Program-made: the position numbers and the translations under genes
Shown: positions 31,810 through 43,155 of the stretch, piece by piece
How the letters are laid out: every line of letters begins with the position of its first letter
Numbering within the stretch: position 1 is the first letter of the stretch
NCBI RefSeq assembly: GCF_000143415.4
Contig: NW_003314286.1
Coordinates: 1,489,129-1,553,128, forward strand
Length of the DNA stretch: 64,000 nucleotides
DNA from: Selaginella moellendorffii
Lineage: Eukaryota > Streptophyta > Lycopodiopsida > Selaginellales > Selaginellaceae
Direction: 5' to 3'
The notes under the pieces: generated by a model
Database searches by the model: none
What the model saw: only the letters and a program-made list of their open reading frames with translations
Told to the model about the DNA's origin: nothing

Positions 31810-34800
31810 CTAGTTATTCCTGATCTCTTTGTAGGAAGTGCTTTAGTTGTTGAACATGCATAATTCTAAAGATCAGCTTGTTGAATGTTATGTGAAACTT
31901 TATAAACTTGCAATCCAACTTTACTACAACACTTGATATAATCTTTTAATTGAGTAAGGAGATTATAAAAAAAGCACATACTGTAAGATTGCAAAAATAG
32001 ATTAACATTAAATCAACTACTTTGTACTCTATAAGTGGATGATAATGGGAGTTGTACTGCCATTATTTTCCCACTTGTATGTGGCCCAAGTGTTCAATAG
32101 ACTCTACTTGGACTAGTGGAAGAATGCTTTTTAAATATTAATCCCAATATCTAGCATCGACAACTCATGACAATTGTGAAGGTAAACTCAACTCTATTGG
32201 CAATATCAGATCATGACCATATAGGAGTTTATATTATGAAACCCAAATAGAACTCTATACCCTTGTGATATATGCATATCGAAAAATATGGCAAATAACA
32301 ATCTTAATTCAAATGTTGAAAGTTCACCTACTTCGCAATTATCCCTTTAAAAGTTTATACAAGTGTAGGTGACTAAATTTACTATTCTACTTTAGTCATT
32401 TAACCACACTTTTAACCATATGTAAGAGTCTCATTTATAACCTCCATAAATCTTATTCCTAACTTGGGGACATACTAGCCTAAAGAATAGCATCTATGCC
32501 ACTTATCCTTTGCACTTTGTCCAAGTGCTCCATGTGTTTGATCCCATGACTGACACCCAAAGGTACCACTAATATATCAGCCCATTACACTAAAGCCATG
32601 CCCATTCACCTTTGTCACACCGATGGTCCAAAACCACGTACATCACAGTCTCATTTCTTAAAGATTAAGCCACCTATCTATGAGTGGTGATCCCTTGACC
32701 AAACCTTAACACCCTTAATATATCTAAAGACATAAAGAACACCCTTCCTCAATATCCCTTCTTTAATCCCTACTAAATCCTTTTCCATCTATGGCTGTGC
32801 TCACCAACACTATCATTAAGTCAGGGCTCAAGGGCCCAACCATTAAGTCCCATTGACATTTGGTACATCCTCACCACATGACTATACCTTTGGTCATTAT
32901 ACAAGAGGACTACTCTTCTTCCTTTCTACAATTTGGGATTTTGGGATAATATTTTGAAATACCATACGCAAGTCTTATGGGTACTCTCTCTACCTTCCGC
33001 CCTTAAGTGCTTTGCCATGTGGCTAGAGCGAGGTTCCAATAAGCCACACTAGGTATCTAAGTAGGTAATACTACTCACACTTAGATTGGGAGCATTGACC
33101 ATTCGATCTCCCGGGGGAGATAAAGCCAGGTCTTGAACACTCCACCAAATTACCCCTTTTGTTTGTTTATGTTCACACTAGCTTTGAACTTCTTAGTAGT
33201 TATATCATCACCCACCACATGGATATAACCTTCTTTAGTCACACTAGACTTTCCTGGCCAAATTGGCTCCACTAGAGTTCTCCTTTTACTATACTTTAAA
33301 GCTTACCAAACCCTCTAAGGTTTGAGAGATGATCGCTTTAGGCTTTCACCCTTGAACTCAGACTCAGACTGGAACTCCGACTTGGACTCAGACTTGAACT
33401 TGGACTCAGACTTGGACTTGGTCTCAGACTCAGTCTCGGACTCGGTCTCAATCTCAGTCTTGGTCTTGGTCTTTTTCTCGGCATCAACTTTAGACTCCAT
33501 CTCATGTCTATCTTGGACTCCATCTTGGGTCCATCTCGGACTCCATCTCAGGTCTATCTCAAACTCCATCTCAAACTCCATCTCAAGTCTATCTTAGAGT
33601 ACATCTTGGGTTCATCTTGAGTCCATCTCAGACTCCATCTTGAGTTCTTTTTGGACTCATTCCTAACACTTTTATGTGTCATGACACTTGTTATATATCA
33701 GTTTTTTTTGTGTCCTTTTTCAGAGACTCATTCATTGATTGCTTCATGCTCATTCCTCAAGAATTTTGTTCAGAATTCCACTCCCACTCTCAACTTTCCA
33801 AGTCAAATTCTTTGGTCCAAACATGTTACATTTGTTGGACTCCCACTTCTACCACTTCCATATAACACTTTATCTGCTCCACTTTGGGGCTTAAGGATTT
33901 GTATCTCATAACGAGCCGTTCCACCAAATTGTGGATGATAAGCACTTGTGAAAATATGATGTATCCCTAGCTGAGATGTTAAAACATGAAATGCCTCAGC
34001 TATAAATGAAGAACCGTTATTTAAGAGAATTTACTCTAGACAAAAATGTTGAAACACCACTTGATTGAAGAGGAAAAACCAAACAATAATCATTAATGCA
34101 CTAACAAGAGCACCAATTTTTACTCAACAAGTTAAATAGTTAGAGGCAATATTGATGTGCTTTTTACCAACAATCGACCATGGAATAGGCCCTATCAAAT
34201 TAAATGCCACCAACTCAAATGGTCAGGAAATTACAATTGCCTTTAGTTGTCCTTCTGCAATACGAAAGGGAGTATTACAGGCTTAACATCAAACACAACT
34301 ACGCATATATTGGATAATATTACATTGCATCTCTGTCTAGTAAAAAGACCTATATAACTTCTCGATCATATATCAATGTCCCATATGCTCGCCTAAATTA
34401 TGAGAGTTATAAGAAGCATGGAAAAAGCATGGAATAAATATTGAGGGTGCCACTAGCTGTACATGATCATCATGATCATTCGCAACAAAATAAAAAAGGT
34501 TGTTCTTAAGGTGATATTGAGAATATAAATGCCAAAATGGTAAGCCATTAGTAAATGTTGTAATATTCTCAAACCTCTCACAAATCCTTCGGATGCATAG
34601 TTTAAACTTTTAAACCTTATGAACCAGAACGTAAATCTTTGTGGACATTAATTATTAAGTACAAAAATTGCTAATGGTATAAAATCCTTATTCAGAAAAT
34701 TCACAGATGTTAGAATAATTAATTCATCAAAAATATAAGAAGAGAGGGAAGAAAGAAAAGGAGTTCAAGAACTCCCTAAGTGATTAAAACCTCAAAATCA

Positions 34801-34950
34801 TATATTTAAAGCTTTAGAATCCACTAAGCAATATAACTCTTTCACTTCAATAATAAAGTAATTACAATATGATTATCTTTTAGCAATGTTTAAAACTTAT
34901 ATAAATATGCATAAAGCTTCTCAAAACCCTAAATTGCTATTATACACTTG

Positions 34951-35119
34951 TAAACTCCTGAGTTTAAACTTCCCAGGAGGTCACCCAACCCAGTACTATT
35001 CAAACCCAAGGACACTTAACCCTAAATATCCCAAGAAAAAAGGGGTTTCATAGGCCCTTTCCTTTTATATTTGAACCCTAACGGATCGTCTCTCGAGTCG
35101 TTGCCTTTGGTTGCTTATA
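34951..35119. mobile_element. Degenerate solo TRIM LTR
   Basis: Third copy of the TRIM LTR, starting TGTAAACTCC and ending TTGCTTATA. It lacks about 25 bp after TATCCCAAGA and has lost its terminal CA. No target duplication is visible, so it is older than the other two. Confidence 0.85.
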
Positions 35120-35409
35120 AGTTATGGAGTAGTTCACCTTTATTGATTATAATGTATAATTGATGTGCACAATGGGATGACACTGATTAAGCACACTCAT
35201 ACTTTCTTGCATTAAAACACCCTTAAGACCAATGTTTGTAGTTTTCATACCAAATGAAAGATGATATTGACGACTTTAGCAATGTTTAAAAAATGATATA
35301 ATCTAATTAAAAAACTAATCAATAAAATGACTAAGATATTGCACCTTACCTAATAAGTGTTACACATTATTCACACTTTAGAGTAAGGGACTGTTGAACG
35401 GCCACAAGT

Positions 35410-35950
35410 TTATCAAGATCAACTTGCAAACCTTCATGATAAATATGATACCTAAGATATATTATGTCCTTAGACTTAAACATGCATTTTGACCACTTCA
35501 GTTTTAAACAAACTTCTCACAACTAATTCAACACTTTTTAAACATCATGAATGTACTCTGCCCATGTCCCCTCCAAGTGGATTAAGATATTATCAATGAA
35601 GTTAGCAATCACCTCTGGCATATCATAAAAAACTTTGTTCATCATCTATTAGAAAGTTGCTAAAACATTATTTAAACCAAATGGCATTACCAAGAATTTG
35701 TACAAACTAAATGGTGTATGAAAAGTATTATTGAACATTGTTCTCGGCCATCGGAATTTGCCAATACCTAGAAGTAAAATCTAACTTAGTGAACCAACAA
35801 CTTCTCCCTAAACGATCCAAAAGATTAGCAGTGTGAAGAAGAAGATACATATATAAGATAGTAACTTCGTTTAATAGTTGATAGTCAATACAAAAGTGAA
35901 TATTTCTATCAAGTTTTATGACAAAATAAGGTTTACACAGTTAAGAATTT
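35410..35950 (-). pseudogene. Ty3/gypsy reverse transcriptase remnant
   Basis: Minus-strand translation shows FCIDYQLLNEVT, LLDRLGRSCWFTKLDFTSRY, WQIPMAENN, VMPFGLNN and NFIDNILIH. The last corresponds to the FxDD catalytic box with the second Asp changed to Asn (35583-35603). Stops occur between the blocks. Confidence 0.8.
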
Positions 35951-36114
35951 TGTGACTTTCAAACAATACTGTTCTTTAATATCTCTTTGGTGTTTGTATG
36001 TAAAACTTTGATCTCCTTTAGCAACCAATAACAAATAAAAATTTTGATTAAACGAGCATCCCCAGTTAGAATAGAATGATATGTTGCAATTTTGGCCCCT
36101 ACAACATGTTAAAT

Positions 36115-36600
36115 TTAAATAATAATATACTCCTTCATGAGCTGGTCAATTGCTACAAAACATAAAAACTATTAGATAGATCTAAAGAGGGAATAAAAGA
36201 GCAAGATAGAAACATAGGAGAAAGTAATGAGGAAACAAAAATAATAGAAGCAAAGATAAAAATATAAAAATGAAAAGGAACAAAAGTGAAAGGAATGAAA
36301 GAAATATAAGAAAGTATGAGACAAGGGGAGAAACTTCAAAATCACATTTGGCTCTAAATCACATTATTAACATACTTCTTTATGAACCAATTAACTATTG
36401 CAACACAAAAACCATCAAATGGATCTGAAGAAGGAATAGAAGAGCAAGATAAAAATATATAAAGAAGTAATAGGGAAACAAAAGTGATGGAAGCAAAAGT
36501 AAAAATATAGAAATGAAGAAAAACAAAAGTGAAAGGAATGAAAGAAATATAAAAAAATATAAGACAAGAGGGAAAAACTTTAAAGTCATATTTGGTATAA
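36115..36600. repeat. Tandem duplication of a 243-bp A-rich unit
   Basis: The run from about 36119 to 36357 is repeated from about 36358 to 36600; for instance AAAGTGAAAGGAATGAAAGA occurs in both. It lies between the protease and RT parts of the Ty3 copy. Confidence 0.8.
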
Positions 36601-36660
36601 TTGTGTTCTAACCAATCCATACCAAAATTAAGGTTAAACGTTTGACTCAACACCACCTGT
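36595..36660 (-). pseudogene. Ty3/gypsy aspartic-protease trace
   Basis: The minus strand reads VLSQTFNLNFGMDWLEHNYT, matching the conserved ILGMDWL segment of gypsy protease. Only this end of the domain is recognisable. Confidence 0.55.
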
Positions 36661-37100
36661 AGTGACTAAAACTCAAATTTGAGATCACCCACACTCATAA
36701 CTAGTTAAAATCTTGTACAACTTATATATGTATTTGCTCCAACCACCCTTGATGATACTTTTCGAGTAACACAACATTATAAAACATTACCTCTTCCATT
36801 TTTCAATACATATCTTTTAGCTCCACTTCCTATAAAAGATAGTTTTATTCCGATGGAAGTTAATGCTATTGTTGCTTATGTTCAAGGATAGGGGTAAGGA
36901 CATAGTTGTGGCCATAATATCCATTGCTAAGTGTATAATAAGGTTGGCTATACATATCAATGTTGTCCGAATTTTCCAGATTAATATCCTCCATTTCCTA
37001 GATGAAGGTTTTGGCATCAATAACATTTTATTGGTTGTGGTGGAAGGTCTAGATATTAAAATCCTTTTAGGTAACATTAAGTCATAAAGTTTTTGCACTA

Positions 37101-38275
37101 ATAAATCACCATCCTTCTTTTGGGAGTATTATTAAAGGGTTCACTTAGCACTCATTGTTTACATTCCAAATTTGTTTTTATAATAAGAGGTTTTTTATTA
37201 TTCTCTTCATGCTGGTTGATACAAGTTTAAGTTTATCTTTTATTGCTTGGTCTGTTGCCACATGTTATCATCTATATTTATATTATGCAATATAGACAAT
37301 TTTCATTCTTTATGGCAATGGTTGTACATATGTATATGCACAAAATGAGGTAAACTAAAGTGTTGGTTATAACATTCTTAATGTGATTTATTTTAGCTTC
37401 ACATTAAATAGGAGGCTTCGGAAGCAAACACCAAATCACATCACTGACTCAAATGACCTTGATGAAGATAATGTAATTGTTGAAAGACATCATCACAATC
37501 ATTAACATGTTTAAATTTGCACTTGAAGACATTCAAGAGAATACTCTAATCTACATGAATGACTACATTTAAATCATTATACCATTGCAACACTATCCCT
37601 TAAAGGCATATGGGAAACTCACAGAAATACCAAATATTATCCCAAGAATGATATATAACAATCACTGTAAAGTGATTAAACCAATGGTATACATCATCCC
37701 CAAGATTCCCATGGAAGAACTCCAACTGAATGGTAACAAGAGTAGAAGTTGTAATTACGAATGCCACTATCAACTAAGTTTAATTATTCAACTATAACTA
37801 TATAGCATTAAGTAACTGCACCAAAATCAAAGAAGGAGGAGGCTATTTTTTTGCCATAAAAATAAATGAAAAGGAGAAAAAACAAAATAGAAAAATTTGA
37901 AAAAGTTATAAAGTCTAGATAATGTAAAAGTTAAATTTAGACCAAAATCCCAAATCCAAACACTCCTTAGGATAATCAAAATTGTTCCTCATTTCCATAA
38001 AAGTGAATGCATACAATATAGAAAGGGAATATATCAATTAGGACATAAATCCTAGTTAATATATAAGAGTGAGTGTATCAAAATCCCATTATGCTAATCT
38101 TAGTGTATAGCTGTTAATATTAGTATATGGCATTGTAGCTGTACACTTTGACTTCACAAATAGAAATTTATTAAAATTAAAATATTTTTATATGTTTATG
38201 GAAAATATATTTTTGTTGATAAGAATATAAAAATCAAAACTCTTGATGCTTTTAAATGTATTATTATTTTGTGCA
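37101..38275. other. AT-rich DNA, possible right LTR end
   Basis: No gene found. 38020-38105 resembles 28005-28110 and may be the outer LTR of copy B. The rest is unassigned. Confidence 0.4.
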
Positions 38276-38556
38276 GCATCACGAAGTTTCTACAGAGCCA
38301 TCTTGACTTGAGTATCAAACTTTCCATCAAGGCAGCACCTTGCCATAAACACTGACCAATGTAGCAGAAAAGGGATCACCAAGCTGACATAGAAATGAAG
38401 TTGGGTGTGTACTCTCTGCCTTGCTCCAGAGCTGAGCCCATGCAAATCCGGAGGAAAGGCTCCCCAGAGCAGAAAGTTGGCTTTGTCCACCATGGTTTTT
38501 TCTTCATGTCTTTCTGGAGAGGAGGGGTCTCGATTGGGCCACAGTCGTAGTTTTCT

Positions 38557-38985
38557 GTGTCTACGAAAAATTTCAAAAGTGGCAGTCGTTGTTTGTCATA
38601 CTATCTTTCGAATCCAGGTTTCAGCAGGGCTACATACGCTGCTCAAGCATTGCCTGACTTGACACTTTCTACTGCTCTAAAGCTCCTTTCCTTGAATGAA
38701 TCAGCATCTGGGCTTCTGCAGGAAGCTCCTAACAGACTCCTCCATCCCTCCGAGTTTGGCTCATATGACATCGTTCAATGAGCTCCTGCGCCATGCCAAA
38801 GTAGCCACCCCAGATCAACCATGCAACTTGTAGTGTTGTATTCCCGGGTGAATATTGTAGTCCTGAATCATCGACTGGAAGTAACACCGTCCAGAGTAAA
38901 CATCTCCTTTGTGGCTAGCCGCATGAGATTATCGCCCACGTAAAAGAAAACTCGTCCCGAAGAACAGTCATTGCCATCGAGCAAA
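38557..38985 (-). pseudogene. Truncated copy of the 616-aa PPR gene (3' end)
   Basis: Aligns with 22557-22983, the C-terminal coding part and 3' flank of the PPR gene at 22610-24460, in the same orientation. It carries indels (for example a loss near 38811 where the relative reads CGCCAAGAG, and an insertion near 38915) that break the frame. Nothing from the repeat region upstream is present. Confidence 0.85.
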
Positions 38986-39041
38986 GTTCAAACGGTCAAT
39001 GGTAAACGAAAGTCAAATCTCATCAAAGTTGGCCTTTTTAT

Positions 39042-41098
39042 TTAGCGAGACCTTCTAATGCTCGACCACGATCTCTTCAACTCTTTCCTACATCTCCTAA
39101 AGATGCTATCGTATAACACATCGAAGTGAATCCCAGCTCTATCTCTATTGACGATAAAATAGATGTGATCGGCTTCGAGGATGGTAAAATACCTGTATTA
39201 AGAGAAGTTTATGAGCACGGGAAATAGAAGCAAAGAATGAAGATCACAGTACCAAACTCCAGGTTGCAAAGCTTGGCCATCTTTAAAATCCGGTGCCAAA
39301 GGACAGTTCTTGTGAGAGTATGGAAACCGGGGATAAAGCATGGATATGGTGTTCAATGCGCCGTCATTGTCTTGCCAATCTTCGTCCCTGCTCGAAACCG
39401 TGAGAAACTTGGCACAAACAAGCAAGCACTTTGCTTTACCTGTAGCCTTCGTATGGGATATCCGGCAATGGATGCTTCCAACAGCTTATTTGCAGCGATC
39501 TTATCATCAGCAGCGGATGGATGTCAAGGAGCCTCGAAGGCACGATCCGTCCAAGGAGTTTTGTGGTCCTTTTCGTCGCATAGCTGATATAAGATTAGCA
39601 GGAAATGATTTAGTTCAGTTTTAGCAAGATCGAAGGAGCTGGATTTGCTTACCTGAAGTAGAATGTGTTCCTGTGAGTTCCCAAGTTGCTGTTGATCCCT
39701 ACAGCGGACTGGATGCTTAGATCTGGAAGGATCCAGTCTCCGGTTGCAAATGGACCCGAATGACCAGCCAAGCACTTCACCAGGCCTCTGAGTCCAATCT
39801 TGTGCCACGGGAGTGTAAAGTGCTCGAAGCCAAAACCATAGTACTTTTTGAAGACAGGAATATCCAGCCACTCGTAGACAAGCACGGCTATCTTGAGAAG
39901 CTGTAGAAGAGACACCGTTTTCATTGTTTTCCCATCGAGGCTGCAAGAAGAAAATGTCAGATAAGCTGCATCAAAACTGTTGTCTGATTGTTGGCTTACT
40001 TGAGACCATCGATGTAGACTCTGGTGGTGCCATTTAAAGCTCCAGATAGCGAAGTCAGGCTCAAGACCCAATCAGCAGTAGACTCGTTGTAACCTTCAAA
40101 GTGCTGCAAAGTAATCCAGAGGAACGAAACAAAAAAATCAAAACACAAAACAACAAAAGACTAATGAATCACACCTTATCTGCAAGCATTTGTTGAAGAA
40201 CACGAATAACCTGCGCACCAGTGGAGTGTCCCACGAAATGAATGGGGTGGCTTTCATCCCATTCAGGATAGTGACCTGTGAAATCAGAAGAAAAAAACTT
40301 TAGAGAAAGGATTTTCAAGTTGGCATTGCTGACCTTGGCCATAATTCTTGCCAAACTGCGAGTGTCCGTAGTGTTGGCTGTGCTCAAAGCCGTAGTCGAC
40401 AATCCCACCTTTGAGATAATAAAAGAGCTCACGAGCCCTGCGTGAAGAAAAAAAAGAGAGATCAAGTTCACGAAGAACAGATCTTTTTTCACGAAGAACT
40501 TATGCGCAACCTTACCTGTCATGGATGCTTGTCAGCGAACCAAGGTCCGGAACAAGCACTCTCTCGTCCTTCTCTTCCGCTCCAGCCCAGTAAGAAATGT
40601 TCCCAAGTTTCTAAAGAACAAACAAAGAAGCTTGAGCTTGTCCTCCTCTGTTGACGATGAGCGAGGAGGAGACGAGGACGAGGATGAAGAAGGAAGAATG
40701 GAGAAAGAAAAGAAACTTACCCCTTTGCCAAATCCAAAGATCCCATGGACAAGAACAATGGGGGCCTTCTCGTGGCCGTCGAGAAATGTCCCGTGGTGCG
40801 TCGTGGCGCTGCTCTCCTGCGGCGATCTCACCTCCTTGTTAGCCAAGAACATGTGAGTCTCTTCCTCCGATTCGTCCTCGGGCTGCAACGCCACAACCCT
40901 GGAAGCCCTGATTCGCCGCCGGAAGCTACTGCAGCATAGCTGGATCGCGTCACCTAGCAGCACCGTGCTCACGATCGTCATCGCGTACGTGAAATGTACC
41001 GCCACGCTCAGCCCCAGCTCGGCGAAGAGCCACCAGTAGTGGAAGAGACCGCGCATTATCAGCCAGCGGCGGCACGGCGATGATCGGCCGCAAGCCAT
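39042..41098 (-). CDS. Membrane-anchored alpha/beta-hydrolase (lipase-like), 9 exons, about 500 aa
   Basis: Exons: 40721-41098, 40516-40610, 40334-40437, 40175-40275, 40000-40103, 39653-39940, 39440-39583, 39253-39390 and 39042-39192; lengths sum to 501 codons. The N-terminus has a hydrophobic segment (LFAELGLSVAVHFTYAMTIV) predicting membrane anchoring. Next come the oxyanion element VLVHGIFGFGKG, the nucleophile elbow FVGHSTGAQV and, near the end, EADHIYFIVNRDRAG with the likely catalytic His. The family resembles bacterial family I.5 lipases and plant proteins of unknown substrate; activity on acyl esters is inferred. The last two exon junctions were chosen to keep DNDGALNTISM and GVWYFTILEADH in frame. 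No lesion was found. Confidence 0.9.
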
Positions 41099-41437
41099 GA
41101 CTAGAGAAATCGAGAATCCGGATGGCTGGATCGAGCGCGATCTAAGAGAGACGAGGGAGAGTGAATTTGCCCTAGCTAGTAGCGCGCATCCAATTCAGCC
41201 ATCATTCAAGGGATTAGACACACCACGGCCTCGTTTTCGCGCGGTTTTTGTTGTGAGCTGGATTTTAAATTTTAACTGAGAATGGAATCGCGCGTTTTGA
41301 CTTGGCAAAGGGATTAATGTTTTTATCTCTTTCATCGAGGACCATGGGTTGACCACGCACGACCGCTTTGACAAAGTCAAGAGAAGGCTGACCATCGACT
41401 AGCAGCCTTTTACAACGACCTGGAGGTAAGAACTAGT
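41099..41437. other. Short intergenic region: lipase promoter and PPR 3' flank
   Basis: No gene. It contains the lipase upstream region and borders the inverted repeat at 41438. Confidence 0.5.
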
Positions 41438-41498
41438 ATTGGAAGATCATACTTTTCCTGGACCTTGATCGACACAAAGGAAAGTATGATCTTCCAAT
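41438..41498. repeat. Perfect 18-bp inverted repeat, 25-nt loop
   Basis: ATTGGAAGATCATACTTT (41438-41455) is exactly complementary to AAAGTATGATCTTCCAAT (41481-41498). It lies in the 3' flank of the 531-aa PPR gene. It may be a short hairpin or the remnant of a small inverted-repeat element. Confidence 0.85.
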
Positions 41499-41559
41499 GC
41501 AAGTATGATCAAGATCTTGTGAAGCAAAGGTACGTACCTTCGATTCGCTGAAGTTTGAA

Positions 41560-43155
41560 TCACATTCGTGTGCACAAGTTGGCGAGCAGCACGTACGCAG
41601 CATCGTTCCCCGGATTCACATCCAGCGCCTCCTTGCTCGCACAGGACCCGCGTCTCAGATCTCTGTGACTCCCGCAAGCGCCCAACAAGCACGTCCAGTC
41701 GAGAGCGTCCGGCACGAACGGCATGCTGCTCACCAGCTCCTGTGCGTCTGCCAAGTGACCGGCGCGCCCGAGGAGGTCGACGATGCCGCAGTAGTGCTCT
41801 CTTGTCGGCCGCAGTTCAAAGTCGCGGCTGATCGACGCAAAGCAGCTCCAGCCAGCCTCCACTCCGCCCGTGTGGCTGAAAGCCAGCAGCACGCTGATGA
41901 GACAAACTCCGTCCGGGACGATGGTCGTGTTCATCCGGTGGAAGAGCTCGATCACCTCCTCGTGACGACCATCTCGAGCAAATGCCGCTAGCAGAGCCGT
42001 CCACGAGACGAGATCCCTGGAAAACATCTGCTCGAACGTCTGCTTTGCCGCTCGCAGCTGCCCGTCTCGAGTATACGCCGAGAGCATCGTGTTCCAGGAA
42101 ACTTGGTCACGCTCCGGCATTCGATCGAAGAGAAGCTTCGTATCGACGAGGTGCTGGCCGTCGTGGTTGTACGCAGCTAGCATGGCGTTGAGAGACACCT
42201 GGTTTTTCTCCTCCATGCCGTCGAAGATGTGCTTGGCTTCTTCCAGCCGACCGCTCTTTGCGTAGGCTGAGAGCATCGCAGTCCATGAAACAAGGTCCAG
42301 CTCCGGCATTTGGTCGAAGACTAGCTTGGCCTCTTGCAGTTTTCCACTGTTTGTCAAAAGTCCCAGCATCGCCGTGCAAGTGAGGAGGTTCTTCTCGTCC
42401 ATTGTCTCGAAGACTCGCTTGGCTCTGCTCGCTTGGCCAGACTGCGCAAGAGCTACGAGCATGGCTGTCCAGGAGACGAGGTTCCTCTCGGGCATCTTGT
42501 CAAACACCTGCTTAGCCTTTTCCACCTGACCATTTTGAGCATACGCCGCTAACATCGCAGTCCATGAAACCAGGTTCCTCTCCTCCATCTCGTCAAACAC
42601 TGACTTGGCTTTGTCCAGCTTCCCGTGCCGAGCGTAAACCGAAAGCATCGCACTCCACGAGATGAGATCTCTCTCTGGCATCTCGTCGAACAACGCCTCT
42701 GCTAGTTGCAAGTGACCATTCTCCGCAAACGCGGTGAGCATAGCCGTCCAGCAAACCAGGTCCCTTTCTGGCATCCAGTCGAACAGCGTCTTTGCTTCCT
42801 CGAGGTGGCTTCGATCTGTGTAGGCGACCAGCATTCCTGTCCAGGCCACGAGATTTCTTCCCGGCATCTTGTCGAACAGTGACTTGGCCTCCTGGAGATG
42901 CCCGTTCCGGGCATACACCGAGAGTAGCAAAGCCCAAGTGAAGAGGTTCTTCTGCCGCATGGAATCGAAAACTTCCTGTGCATCGACCATGCTGCCGCAT
43001 CTTCCATACATCTCGATCACGATGTTGGAGACGAACAAGTCGCCAGCCTCGAGGAGACGCAAAACTTGAAGATGGGCCTCCCTGGCGGCGTGGATCGTCC
43101 GCGTGGATCTTATCAGATGAATGCAGCCAGCCCTGTCAACCATCTTCTCCTCCAC
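41560..43155 (-). CDS. PPR protein, S-repeat rich with E1-like end, 531 aa
   Basis: Intronless ORF. About 13 repeats of 31 residues, very regular, for example NLVSWTAMLAAYAQNGQVEK, DLVSWTAMLSAYAKSGRLEE and NLVAWTGMLVAYTDRSHLEE. The end gives HYCGIVDLLGRAGHLADA, DWTCLLGACGS and AAYVLLANLC, so an E1-like unit without DYW. Start: the ATG at 43155 gives MEEKMVDRAGC; the ATG five codons later (43143) is equally possible and fits the usual short leader of relatives. Either way the start lies inside the 3' end of the next PPR gene on the same strand. Relative of the 20-24 kb PPR genes. Confidence 0.9.
   Translation of the reverse strand: MEEKMVDRAGCIHLIRSTRTIHAAREAHLQVLRLLEAGDLFVSNIVIEMYGRCGSMVDAQEVFDSMRQKNLFTWALLLSVYARNGHLQEAKSLFDKMPGRNLVAWTGMLVAYTDRSHLEEAKTLFDWMPERDLVCWTAMLTAFAENGHLQLAEALFDEMPERDLISWSAMLSVYARHGKLDKAKSVFDEMEERNLVSWTAMLAAYAQNGQVEKAKQVFDKMPERNLVSWTAMLVALAQSGQASRAKRVFETMDEKNLLTCTAMLGLLTNSGKLQEAKLVFDQMPELDLVSWTAMLSAYAKSGRLEEAKHIFDGMEEKNQVSLNAMLAAYNHDGQHLVDTKLLFDRMPERDQVSWNTMLSAYTRDGQLRAAKQTFEQMFSRDLVSWTALLAAFARDGRHEEVIELFHRMNTTIVPDGVCLISVLLAFSHTGGVEAGWSCFASISRDFELRPTREHYCGIVDLLGRAGHLADAQELVSSMPFVPDALDWTCLLGACGSHRDLRRGSCASKEALDVNPGNDAAYVLLANLCTRM

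Larger units (their letters stand above)
31810..37100 (-). mobile_element. Ty3/gypsy retrotransposon remnant, copy B (protease, RT, integrase, LTR-like end)
   Basis: Minus-strand order agrees with gypsy pol: aspartic protease trace (36595-36660), reverse transcriptase (35410-35950), degraded RNase H region, integrase trace with a partly deleted AYHPQ motif (33910-34560), then LTR-like non-coding DNA to 31810. 31810-34760 duplicates copy A. Many stops and indels make it inactive. A solo TRIM LTR (34951-35119) and a 243-bp internal duplication interrupt it. Confidence 0.75.

Noticed and set aside
36863-37087. 74-aa hydrophobic plus-strand ORF
   Set aside because: AT-rich region antisense to a Ty3 remnant; no domain or conserved motif.
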